Source: Chara braunii (Eukaryota > Streptophyta > Charophyceae > Charales > Characeae). From it: DNA of 64,000 nucleotides. Every line of letters begins with the position of its first letter. Within the stretch, counting starts at the first letter, position 1. Below the pieces are notes generated by a model, which saw nothing but the letters and a program-made list of their open reading frames with translations, did not search any database and was not told the origin of the DNA. Shown piece after piece: positions 11,029 to 22,439 of this stretch. The stretch covers positions 555,812 to 619,811 of the forward strand of contig BFEA01000460.1 of assembly GCA_003427395.1 (NCBI GenBank), given 5' to 3'. The translations under genes were made by a program, and so were the position numbers.

Positions 11029-12566
11029 GGAGAGAGAAAGAGAGAGAAAGAGTTGGAGAAAAAAAACAGTGGGTATTAGTAGATATGACTTAATACAGAA
11101 TGTACAATAGTATATTTTAGTGTATTTTCTCGTAGTGAAACAAAACACAACAGTTTGGTGTGGCGCCACACGATGAAGAAACTTGTGTTTTCTTTAACGT
11201 GTTTGCGAGCATGAATAATGAACTTTGCTTATCTCTTTATGATTTGACTCTTATGTTTGTGTCTTCCCAAATTAGTAGTACACTATGTCTTATGTACAAA
11301 TCGTGTTCACATCTCAAACTACCATTGACCAACATTGCATTTGGAGTGTGTAGATGCTGTAGCGAGGCATATGATAACAATTGTTGTACCGACCAACGAA
11401 AACTTAACGTAATGGTGTATTTGACAATTAATTTTCTTAATACATTCGTTGGTATATGTATTTGTCGTTTTTTTATGATTTCATTGAAAAAAATGATAGT
11501 ATAAAGTATTCAAAATTTGGTCTGTTATTGTGACACAGAGTCGATGGAACTCGCACTGCTAAAAATCGATATAAAAATAAGATGAACAATATACCTTCTA
11601 TCCTTATGTGTGCTGTCTTTTGCGGACCTACTTAGAAACTTTGTTTTGTATTTGCGAAGAATGTATTTATGCATTTTTTTAGTGTTAGTCATGCTCCGTC
11701 TATTTCTTATAATTGTAAACCATATATATTCAGATACTGCCAACAATATCAGTACAAAGATGGTGTAAGTTATATTGTTACTTTTCAGTAGTATGAAATA
11801 TTTGCATTATGTTGACATCTCTTATGTTACTGGTAATACACAAAGTACGTGTAATGACATTCTTATATTTTAAAAATAAAAACGTTAGATTCAGTAGATG
11901 AGTAATTTGTTTATGGTGACCTCTATTCATATTATTTGAAAATTATTATTATATTATTATTGATGTTATGGTATTGCCTAAATGACCGACTCCCTGACGT
12001 TTTTTTTTTTTTTTTTTTGTCAATTACAATGTTAATAAAAAGTCTAGTTAAAATTTTCAAACAGTAATGTGAAGGTTACATAATATTTCAAGAGATAAAA
12101 AAAACAGTGTTGCCGAAGTTCCAAAAATGACTTGGTTAACATTCATTATAATAATCAAACAGTATGGACAATGATTTTAAATCGTAATTATATGTGTTCA
12201 TTGAACACATGGTTAACAATTGTCCTATGGTCCCTTCACGTGCGATGAACGTTGTGACACGACAAGCAGTACGCAATCACAACATTGGTCCAAGGACGTA
12301 ACAACAAAAATATACAGTTTGCATAACATTGAAATTAACATTTTTTCAACGTTCGGTCGAACATGTTTCAAACACAAAGTCTATTGCTTATCGGTAGAGA
12401 TTAACGTTATCAATATTAAAGCAACCATCTGCAATTGTGTGTTTCTCTTTCGAAGATTACTTAACCTTGTAAGGTTAAGCTATAGTGTTCACGCAATATT
12501 TATAACTGATTCCAAAACACAAAAAAGTTAAAAAATGTTATTTAAAAGAACTCGGTTTTTTTCTGT
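10860..12566. other. AT-rich intergenic stretch with short GA/TA repeats
   Basis: There is a GA/TA microsatellite at about 10,953-11,052 and a T18 run near 12,000. A 114-codon frame at 11,160-11,504 is Cys/Leu-rich and unlike any domain. I support no gene here. The right edge is where similarity to the second gag copy begins. Confidence 0.5.
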
Positions 12567-14653
12567 TGGATGTTCATTTCCACGTCATCATCAATCAGAG
12601 TTGATGTCATCAAACTTGACAGTCATTACCTTTTTTCGGGTCAATCGCTGCTTAAGCTCGTCGCGAATCTTCGGTGATGTTGCCAAGAATTGCTTCAGCG
12701 TGACCAAGTCGAGCTGACTTTACAGGATGTGATCGATGATCTGTTCAATGTCAATTCATTTTTCAATAGGAATTGTGTATATATTTTTCTTTCGTCGAGG
12801 TTCCTCCTTCTCGACCACCTCCTTACCCTTCTCAGTGTCACTCTCTGAAGCTCGTTATCTTGCTTGTCGGTCATCTTCGGCACGCAGCCTTCCGTCCTCT
12901 TTTTCTGAATTGCTCTCCTCGTGATCAAGGATAAGAACTTGTTCCATAGGCTCCTTCGATCCACTTTTTGTTGTCATCTTTTTGCTCAAGACCTTTCGGG
13001 TCCGACGTACCTGTGGTAATGTTGTTAGAGTCGTTCGCTTAAGTATAGGTCGGGACATCAGAGTAGCAGTCATGGGTCTAGGACCAGATGAGGATTCGGG
13101 TGCAGATGGAGAAGTACTATCTGGTCCATCACATCCTCCAAATAAGTATACATTATGCAAACCAGGCCACTCCTCATCCATGTCGAGATACAACTGGACG
13201 ACCGCGTTCGGACACTTTCTCATCTACTTTGTTACTTTCTGCGCTCGCTGAATGAGTGTCTCTACTTGTTCTGTTAGCTCTCCCAAAATCCATTTCTGAA
13301 TCATGAACTGTAGAGTCTGAAACATTTTTTCCATTTGGAAGAATTCTTCCTCCTCCAGTGATGCCATCCTGAAGGTGGCTGTCAGACTGCGCCCCGTTTG
13401 CCACAAAACCTCCTTCCTTATAACCTCTTCTGTACTAGGATCAATAAGATTTCCCTCAAAATTAAAGACTTCCCCACGAATGGTAGTATATACGACTTTG
13501 TCAGCCTCGTCTTTAGCGAGGATCTGATAGAATCGCGTAATGTGCCCATTTTGGTCGCAGTACTTACGCATGAGGTCCTTTGCCCAGTTACCACGCCCCC
13601 CAGAATTCCCTCACCCTCGCTCACGGCCTCCAGCAGTTTGTTGTTGGTTTGGGTCGGGTTGAGACTACTCTGCCTGTCCCTGGCTATTCCTGTCGTTTCC
13701 ACCATTCCCACCGTTTTTTCCTTGTTTCTTAGAAGTCTCTTGTCCTCCCCGGATCTCATTTAAAGTTTTTATCTTGGCTTTCGTCAGTTTCTTGGGTGGT
13801 TCCTCTTCTTCATTCTCACTGTCACTGCTGCTTTCAACAACTTCATGTCCCTTTCTTTTACTCCCCTTCGCCTTCACCATCATAATTTTCAACTGCAACC
13901 GTTCCGCACGCATGTCTGTCATCACCCAAAGACATTACATTTTATATCTGGCAAGGTTTTAAAAACTTTGCGATCCTTCTCTTTTCCTACATTCTCCTTC
14001 TCACGATCCTCCTTACGCTGCTTCAGCAGTCAGTAAAGCATTTGATCAAAACTCTCTGCCAAAAGATCAACCTTTATCTTTAGTCAATCATACCGCTCTT
14101 GCATGTGTTTCATTAGCTCCCTCTGCTCGACATCTGGAAAGTTATCAAGGAAGATAAGGCATTTGTCCTTATCTGGCAAATCACGTATCAACCGAGCAAC
14201 TCGCTCGAATTCGGTTAGGAATTGTTTGGTCAATCCAAACTTTCGTAAGACAACTTTCCGGAGGTCGGCTAAGTCCAGCAACTGATCTCCCAGTTGGTAC
14301 TTGTCCAACAACGTTTCCTTGAATTCGACCCAATCTCGTGATTCATTTACCAAGGCTATCAATGCATCCTTATACTCTACTTTGCAATATCGCTTTACTT
14401 TCTATAGCATTTATGCATCAGTCCACTCCCAACAGCTTGCCAGTTGTTCGAACTTCTCCCCCCATCCAGAGGTGTTGTTGCCATCGAACAAAGGGACGTC
14501 CACCTGTTGAAGTTGATCCCTTTGTATGACCCACTCTTGAATTACCTTAGCCGATTCCCTGATATCATTTCTTCTTTCGTCTCCATTTCCGTGGGCTAAA
14601 GTCATCTTGAGTAGCACAGAAACAATAACAACACATATTTTTATCCCAATCAA
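12567..14653 (-). pseudogene. gag: Ty3/gypsy-type gag (copy A), truncated at the protease active site
   Basis: Gag forms the virus-like particle of the retrotransposon. Reading leftward from 14,653, there is a leader ending QVDVPLFDGNNTSGW, then the retrotransposon-gag helices (KYQLGDQLLDLADLRKV; LTEFERVARLIRDLPDK; CLIFLDNF) at 14,362-14,084. A Lys/Glu/Ser linker follows (13,925-13,665). The zinc knuckle near 13,571 has lost its first Cys (now Arg) and last Cys (now Tyr), keeping the second Cys and the His. The part after the knuckle (13,571-12,855) stays in one phase. Several stops and frameshifts break the gene. Similarity to copy B (37.2-39.3 kb) stops near 12,567, inside the start of the aspartic protease motif, so the rest of pol is missing here. 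Confidence 0.75.
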
Positions 14654-14790
14654 TTCTTCCTTGTTTTTCTAACTTCGTAAAATTTTACTGGTTTTTCGTA
14701 GGAAACAATATGAAAACAAGCCTAGGTTATAATTCCTTAATATTTTCTTACCCGAGCGTTGTTCCACCAGGGACAATGGTAGTTTGTCAT

Positions 14791-14810
14791 TATCCCCGAC
14801 AATGGCGCCA
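14791..14810 (-). other. Primer binding site, tRNA-Asp type (copy A)
   Basis: The - strand reads TGGCGCCATTGTCGGGGATA, two bases after the LTR end. Plant tRNA-Asp(GTC) ends so that its complement begins TGGCGCCGTTGCCGGGGATC, so this matches with three differences in 20. The site fixes the element orientation (- strand) and marks 14,813 as the 3' end of its 5' LTR. Confidence 0.7.
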
Positions 14811-15059
14811 CCTGTCGAGCGCATCGGCCCCCGACTTTTTGCAAAGCGAGGGATCCCTACTGGCTATGTCACGCAGGAGTTAAAACAAAACAAAGCATAA
14901 ACATAGGGAGACAATTTGGGGATGACGCATAAATAATCCCACGAGTCGCAGAGACGTCCGAGGTTGCGTCGTCCCTTAGCCGCTCTAGCCGCGTGCGCCA
15001 GCTGTTCATCTCGCGGTCCTCTACGACAGGATAGGTTCCCGCGGGGTATAAGCTCTCTT

Positions 15060-15087
15060 CCCTAAGGGGTTGTCACCACCCTTAGGG
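15060..15087. other. LTR-terminal hairpin, 9-bp arms
   Basis: CCCTAAGGG at 15,060-15,068 and CCCTTAGGG at 15,079-15,087 are perfect inverted repeats around the loop GTTGTCACCA. Related sequence recurs in LTR copy B near 39,689 (arms decayed), in the fragment near 28,425-28,455 (arms intact) and in the third element near 52,108 (arms different). It may be an RNA structure of the LTR transcript. Confidence 0.6.
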
Positions 15088-15620
15088 ATGTATTCCCACC
15101 GAGCTAATCACCCACGTGCGAACGGTTTTACCTGCAGTCACATAGGTGAATCAGCTGAGAGCGTTTGCTCGCTCGTTGTAGTATCAGTACACGCGATAAA
15201 AACTCCTACTGAACCCGAACGTCGTTCGTCACTTAGGGCGCCGATCTCCTAAGGATGAAGCATACGCCGGTCGACTATGGTGGTCTCGATGAACCTTGGA
15301 AACCTCAATTTTAACCCTAGTCCTATACACACAATGCTCACATAAATATACATATATATATAACTCATCAAGGCAAAGTCACACATGCTCTTAATAAAAC
15401 AATACACACATATATAAAAAGTCATCCTTTCAGTCGATCATCTCTGCAATCACAGCTGTGAAAACTCACCAAAATATTTAATACAATTGATTTGGTCTGA
15501 TGAAAAGATCATGCTAACGTAATTCCTCCTTATCGTTGATATAGTCTCAAAACACAGAAACTTTTTTATTAAAAACGTACAAAGTAAATTCTTTCAATCC
15601 CTTAAACTGACGTCTATAGT

Positions 15621-16336
15621 CATATTTTTTCATGTATGATTTTGCTGTCACGTTTCAGGTTGTCCTGTAAGTCGTAACTCCCTACTTGTTTCTTGCAGAA
15701 ACGTCTAAAGGTAACTTTAGACCTATGAAAGGTATTTCTTTACTTTTCCTTTCTTATGTATTTACCCCTCAATCCCAAAGTATGATACTGAAATCATCAG
15801 GGTAATCCGATACTATCCATCCGACGGTCTTATCTACAAAGAGTGTTTTTGTTTATAAGATTACCTCGTGAAGCCATCCGTAATGTGCCTTCCTCAACGA
15901 CATTAGTGTATGCAAGGTGTTTTCCCGATATCCAAGTAAGATTTCCACAAAACGATGTCTAACTCTGGTAGATTTGTCGTCCTTCGCGCACCTAAGTCTC
16001 CAACAAATCCAATCGCGCATACTCATCGTTGTCGAATACAAGAGTAGTCATCCGTCCACCTCGCATAACTCTAACTATTCGAGTATCATGGGGAGAGGTT
16101 ATCCATGAGGCTAATCTCCACACTATGACTCGAAGACGCCGACTAAGTCCAAATAAGTGTCAGGTCTCTGTATCCCGGATCCAGATGACGCTGAAACGTC
16201 TACCGGACGAGGTAATCTTAATACTCACAATGACTCAAGAAAGACATTAGAGGTTGCTTGCGTGGTGGAAATATAAAAAATAATCATGAAACTCCTCAGG
16301 AGTTTGAGCCGTATTGGCCTGGAAATCCCCGCGAGT
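15621..16336 (-). repeat. 716-bp segment that is inverted in the other LTR copy
   Basis: This block matches the reverse complement of about 40,386-41,105, while the flanks on both sides match in direct orientation. Breakpoints are sharp: left after ATAGT (15,620 and 40,385), right before GGGAAAAAATCCC-like sequence. Coding-like - strand text runs on from 17.6 kb through this block here but is broken in copy B. Copy A therefore probably keeps the original orientation. Confidence 0.8.
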
Positions 16337-17634
16337 GGTGGGAAAAAATCCCTCGTCGTTTGAGAGTAACCCGATGAAGCCAATCTACTGGGTAGGAGTG
16401 TCAGTTCCAACCTGCAAAAGTTGCTCCGCTTCTCTGATCAAATCATCCTCGTGTGTGTCACAAACAAGAAGGTATCTTGCCAACATAAGATCTCTTCGTC
16501 CACCGTCCATCTGGTCACAAGAGAACCATAATAAAGAGTTGATCAGCAAAAACAATCGGCGCTCCTCACGTTCACATTATTCTATAGAGAAATTAATATG
16601 TCTGAAGCGTCGAAATCAATCATCTGGAGTCCGACGATAATTATGAACACAATCTAAGGGTCTATGCAGTTCATTGCGATGTAGCAAAATAATTAAGAAG
16701 AACCATTTTATCTCGGGAATATTCTCAACGTATCACCCCGATCCTTCGTTGTGACGAATAATCAGATATGTATCGTTGAAGTCTCGTTGAGGGGGAAACC
16801 CATATCGAATAATGTCCCATCTATAGATAGTGCTAATCAGATAACACCTTGAAGGTCGTATCGAGTTCCCTCACCAAAATCATGGTTTATCTCTTTCGGG
16901 AAATACGACAGATGGACGATATACTAGTCGTCTTGATTGTATTAAATCAATCTTGTTGCCTTCAGAGCTTGATATCCATTCGCTTGTCTCCTCGCGCGTG
17001 TAAAAAAAAATTACTATCGCTGTATCGCACGTCATCTATAAAATTCGAATAAACTTTTGTTAGAAAAGATTGCAACTCGGCCAAATTATCTAGAGTCGTT
17101 TTTATTCCTTTATATGATTGATTTATTTTACACGTCCAGGAGTCATCGCAGGTAACCTGTCCGGTTTTAATAGGTGGCTATATCAAACATTTCTATTCTT
17201 GAATTTTCGAAGCGGTTAGCCCGAATTCACTTCATGAACTCGATCTCGTCAAATGGACCTACGAGGGTATTGTAATACATAACGAGTCGTAGATACATCC
17301 ATCTTATCTCATGATTAAAATTGACATGCAACTCATTATCCTTGTATTCAAATATTATGCGCAGGTTGTCCCAGCCTGACCGTCGAATTCTGACGAAGCT
17401 TAATTTGAGAATCTATTGATAAGTCGAGGTGATAAATTAGAAAGTTCGTGGTGGATTCCTTGTCGTGTCGTGATCCATCCTTAACTCCCGTCCTGGAGAA
17501 AATACAACGATCGGGTCGTAGATCATTCGACCGACTTGTTTTAAAATCACCCCTCGCCTCCCTGCCTGAAGTATGTACCTTGTGGTAACCTCCCTACTTG
17601 GAAAAAACACCATGACAGCGGTTACCGTAGGCAT
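15830..17634 (-). pseudogene. Unrecognised protein relic inside LTR copy A (cargo ORF 2)
   Basis: From an ATG at 17,634 (MPTVTAVMVFFPSREV) protein-like text can be followed leftward with stops and frameshifts. Landmarks are QVGRMIYDPIVVFSPG, FFFTRARRQANGYQALKATR, RLFLLINSLLWF, ARYLLVCDTHEDDLIREAEQ, MRGGRMTTLVFDNDEYARL and LAYTNVVEEGTLRMASRGNL, ending at a TAA at 15,830-15,832. I know no family for it. Copy B has the same text, but its C-terminal part lies in the inverted block. It was therefore present before the repeat was duplicated. It could be a captured host gene, an older transposon gene or an accessory ORF of this element. Confidence 0.45.
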
Positions 17635-17639
17635 CTGGA

Positions 17640-20600
17640 AAAGAGAAACTATGTGTAATTTTATGAGAATATAACTCTTTTACCCTTATCTTTTTTTTTT
17701 GAGTCGTGATTCTTATGCCACGGTCCAGTTCACAAAAGAATAGTGCTTATTTGCACTTTTTCGGACATTAGTAGGTACATGAATTGGGCTTCTTGTGGCA
17801 CCAGTTCCCCATGCGTTAGTGGCACCTAGGGTGACCACTCAAAAGGGTACTAATTTTCAGTTTTTTCCCTTTATAAAGGTACAAGGGAAAACCTATTCCG
17901 ATCCTATAATCGTCGTGAGGCCCACCCTCTAAGAAGTGGTATGGAATACACTTTCTCCTCGCCTGAGCCGAACGCTCAGATCTTAGAAGTCGGACCGTCT
18001 TCACCGAATCGGCATAGTACTCCTCTGTAAAAACGGTCCACTCCGGGTCGATATCAGGGTTGGCTCCTAAAGCAACGAACCCCCACCCTGAATTTCCTCC
18101 TAGAATGAGAGAGCCCTCAGACTCAGAATCAGATCAACTACCCTGTACCTCAACACGAAGGAAATAACGTAGACGAATCACAAATGCAAAGGAGGAAGGA
18201 GTTATTGTCGAGACTCGTTAGGACGAGAAGCAGGTCGAAAGGGTCATTCCGAATAGAAAGAAAACCTCAGGGATAGCTAAATGCATTCACATTCCCCTTT
18301 CTTTATATTTCGCATTCCTTTTTTCGACCCCAATTACTTTCCCTGTCCATGGTTTGACTGTTTCTTTATCAGACAGGTGAAAACATCACAAAGAAAAGAT
18401 AGAAAAAAACATTCAACGTTTTCAGAGTATCAATCACTTTAACTTGAATTTATCTTCTAAGTACTTGTTTTTTTTCACACACCTGCATGTAGAGCAAAGT
18501 CAACATTCAACAAGTTCAGACACGAAAGCATCATCCAAGTCAGCCCCAGAGTCTCACACAAGCATGCCCTGTCACACTCTCCTTCCTTTCAACTTTTCCT
18601 TGAGCACCAAAAAAAAAAAGAGAAGGGTTATACAGCATGAGGGTGCACACGGGTGTGAGGGATCCATGTCAATCCACTGACCTTAAGTAACGAAAGTTCG
18701 ACGGGGACCTCGTACGAGTAAAAGAACTCAAGTAAGTACGAGTAAAAGAACTCAAGTAATCGGCTCACCTTGTCGAAGAAACCACTGCTTCAGGTATAAT
18801 ATGCGCAAGTCACTAGTCCCGGTCGACACCTGACTCACTAGTTTTTCTTGCGGCAGTCCTAGACGTGAAGGCGGTAAGTCCTACGAGTCCCACTTAGTTC
18901 CAGGCGTCCCACATCTCTGCCAAATAAATCTAAGTGGTCCACGTTGGTACCAATTGGTACCGAGTGGTTCGTGACAATGTCTACTAGTGTCAAGCAGTCT
19001 CGGGCAGTCCCACGTTCTCCTTTTTCACTTCCAGATGATGTCGTTTGTCAAAAGAGCCTCTCCTGGTTCTCAAAAAAAAAAAAAAAAATTAACACTCTCC
19101 CCTTGCAGGTACTGCCTGACTCACTCGCGTATCCCGCCGGTCTCACTGGTCCCACGATGACAATGCACGACCCCCACCTTCTGCTGACATCGAGGAGAAA
19201 ATAAATGTCACTTTTGCCACTGGTTCTCACTAAAAACCGATAATTTCTGACGTCGCCGTTGACGACCAGCACTACGCTGACAATTTTTTTGTCATTGGTA
19301 TGAACAAAATTCCGGCAGCATTTTCCCACAAAAGAGGGAAAATAACTTGCAGCAAATTTATTCCGCCTGGTGCCTCCTCCAACAGCTTAGTGGCCCGCCG
19401 CTTACTGCCGTAAAATTTCGGCAGCACCTCTGCACGCAAGTGAAAAAACAGCTTGCCATAGATCTAGTCCGCCGGTAGCGCCCGTACCGCCGTGAACAGG
19501 CTTGCCGCTGCTTACCCGCCGCCGTAAATGTTTTGCAGCATCTCCCTACTAAAGTGGGAGAAATGGCAAACCAAAATTAATAAACTTTGGAACCCAGGCC
19601 CAAATTTCTCAGTTTCGCACCGCCGTAGTCCCGCAGGGGCCCTGGGTCAGTCCCGTAGGACCAACACCAGCCAGAGGGGAGGGGAGCAAAGTTCTCCCTC
19701 CCTTGGCTATGGCTACCCAACTCCTCTCCTCGCTCTCCTCATCAGATCTCCAGCCTCCTCCCACGTTGCTTCAGGCAACACCTCCAACAACCAGCAACAC
19801 TCAAGTGTGCTCGTCACACACTGGCAGCACGAGTGCTTTGTGTGGCAGCTGGGGGACATCTGCCTGGTTTATAGTGGTTGAGGAGGGTTGGACGTCACTC
19901 CAGCCCCCATGCAAAATAATAGGCTCACATTGAGCCCTTGATCTTGCCAAGATCCTGGGCTAACTGTGGCCGCATCACAGCCACAGCCTTAGTGAGGGCA
20001 GTTCCTTTAACTGGCCTCTTTTTCTTTTTCTTTTCTTTTTCCTAACTATCTCGGAATTTCACGAGGTATCTAGGCTTTTGCCATTTCCAAAAGTGTTTTT
20101 TTTATTATTTTTCTGACAAGGGGTGAGAGAGATACAACCCCTTTCAGTTTGATGTATCTGGACCCTTTTTCTAGGGCAGATACATAGGGGAAAAGGTTGT
20201 ACTTGACCTTTTCCTCTGTGACCCCTCAATTTTCAGGCTCCCTCTAAAAACAGGAGTTTGACAGTTCCCTCTGGCAGCTTCTGCCAGATGTAACACCACG
20301 TGAGGACAAGTGTCCTCACAAGAAAAAAAGAGAAACAAATAAAAAGAAAGGAAAAATTAAAACTAAATTTAATTGCATGCGCCTGACCATTCTCTCGGCC
20401 AGGTTCATGTAGTTGCATGCAACAGCCCCCTCGTTAATTTTCTCTGCCCTCCACTAGAAACGAGGAGGGTAGTTGGCAGGTTTGAAGGAATAGGACCTCC
20501 TCCTCCCAACTTCCACGTCCCTTCTCTCTCTCCAACCCCTCCATGAAGATCTCGCGGCCACAGTAAGTTGTTCAAAAAACGAAGTCGGCACAAAAAAAGC

Positions 20601-21118
20601 TCCCACATAGTCTAAACGGTCATGGGAGGAAAGAGGAAACAATAAAAGTAAAAAGTTAAAACTAAAAACAATAAAAAAAACAAACTTACCTTACCTGCCT
20701 TTCCACAGTCGAGCAGATTGCAGCACCGAACCTCCCCTTTTTTCAAAGGTAGATTCATTCGATTTTGCTCAGCTATTGATGGAAATGGCGTGAGGTCGAT
20801 CGTAGGTAAGTTTGGAGACCTCGTCGCCCTTCTCTCTCTCTATCTCTCACACACACATACACACACACAAACACAAATACATAGTTGACAGTGTATACGT
20901 CCCCGTTCTGGGACAGATACATTCGATGTTACCCATCCCATAGGTTGGCGTATAGGGTCGATTTGTACAGGGAATCGAAAAAAAAAAACGCTGGTCATTT
21001 CTTGATTTGTGTGTGTCATCCTTCACGTAGGGGTCATATTGTATCCGCGTGGCCGTTTTCGGTTATGAGATCTGTTGATCTCACGGCTGAAAATAATCGT
21101 GCTTCGTGGCTATACAGT
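17640..21118. other. Central part of giant LTR copy A without recognisable genes
   Basis: It contains GAACTCAAGTAAG-type short tandem copies near 18,720-18,760 and three copies of a motif like TTTCGGCAGCAC followed by a small hairpin (19,310-19,560). A C/T-rich GC-rich part lies at 19,600-20,000, and a CT/CA microsatellite near 20,830-20,880. Frames on + at 19,528-19,933 recur in copy B but show no domain; I treat them as non-coding LTR. Confidence 0.45.
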
Positions 21119-21468
21119 GGGCAGCTCCAAAAAGGAGCTAGCCCAGGTAGTGTCTCGTAAGGCTCCATCCCAGCGTCTGCTTGGTAAAAGTAAAATACGG
21201 TACCTACTAGGCTAGCTCCTATTCACGAAAGCTATGCTTGTTGCCCTTCTATTTGAAGGGCCTAGTAGGCCGCTTGATCCAGGCCAATATGACGGGCAAC
21301 TCCAAAAAGGAGCTAGCTCAAGCAGGACATCATCGGGCTTGCTCCCGGTATCTGTTAGGTGAAAGTTTAATGCGGTACCTACTAGGCTAGCTCCTATTCA
21401 CAAAAGCTTTATCTGCCGCACTGCTATTTGAAGGGTTGCAGCCCAGTAGGCCGCCTGTTTCCTCTGTG
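21119..21468. repeat. Two tandem 175-bp units, each with a long inverted repeat
   Basis: Units start at 21,119 and 21,294. Each opens with a small hairpin (GCTCC, A5, GGAGC) and has GGAGCTAGC near the start and GGCTAGCTCC about 80 nt later, forming a second, larger stem. Copy B has the same pair at 46,225 and 46,406. The units are more alike in their arms than in their spacers. Confidence 0.65.
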
Positions 21469-22439
21469 TAAGCAGGCGCAGTCCCACCTTTTCATCCAAA
21501 GGCAGGCCACCCCGCCATCCAACCGGTTGCGCTCGGTCTCGTTAGGTCCGACAATCCCCCTTTAATCATAGGTTTGCCCTCCGCTCCTTAACAGATCATT
21601 TCTTTTCTAGAAAAGACACGACACTCTGACCGTGTTAGCCATTCTCACTGTCGTCGTACCCATGGTGCAACTATATTTTTTGTCTTTGTATTCCTGAATC
21701 GCGCGGCTGTTAAACCCGATTTTATTCAAAATAATATTTTATTTTAACATTTTCACCGCCCTCTTCCTACCCGACCTTGTTTTCAAGGTAAGAATATCTA
21801 GTTACACCATCTACCCTTGCCGTTATGTCTGTCGGCAGATAGATGGCGGTATAAATTAGATTTATTCTGTGTAGCATCGTGTTCAGGTTTGGTGACAAAA
21901 CGCGAACGTTCGGGACCGAACACGAACGAGCGCCAAAACTTTCCGAACATGAACGAGCGCCAAAACTCTCCGAACGTGAATATAAAAATATAAAAAAAAA
22001 CGTTTTCCAAAATATATGGAAAAAAAATATGTGTGATGTAAAATAATAATACAAACAATTTTTGCCTTGGAAGTATGCTCAAATTCGTAACCAAACTCGA
22101 GTTAAAAATCAAGGAAAAAAGATATTTATTGTTGGTTTTTTTTTTTTAATATGTCCGGCCGAACACGTTCTGGTGGCGTTCGGCCGAACACCCGAACATG
22201 TTCGGACATTCGAAAAAGCTCCGAGCATGTTCCGTGTGCTACACCGGATTTATTTAATCACAAACAAGCCGAAGTATCTTTCAGCAACGTTTTGATTTCA
22301 TCGTATCAAATCTTTTCAAAGCAAAACTTACTTCAAAATTTGGACATCGTCCGATATTGAAAATACAGGGCAAATACCCTTGTTAGGGTTTCTGCCTCGA
22401 GAGAGTCCACTACCCATATAATACCTGTTCAGTCGAAGG

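Noticed and set aside
11160-11504. 114-codon + frame, Cys- and Leu-rich
   Set aside because: AT-rich DNA, no motif, no support from strand or context.
19528-19933. Overlapping + frames shared with 44,359-44,650
   Set aside because: Shared because the two LTR copies are homologous; Ser/Thr/Pro-rich, two phases equally open, no domain.
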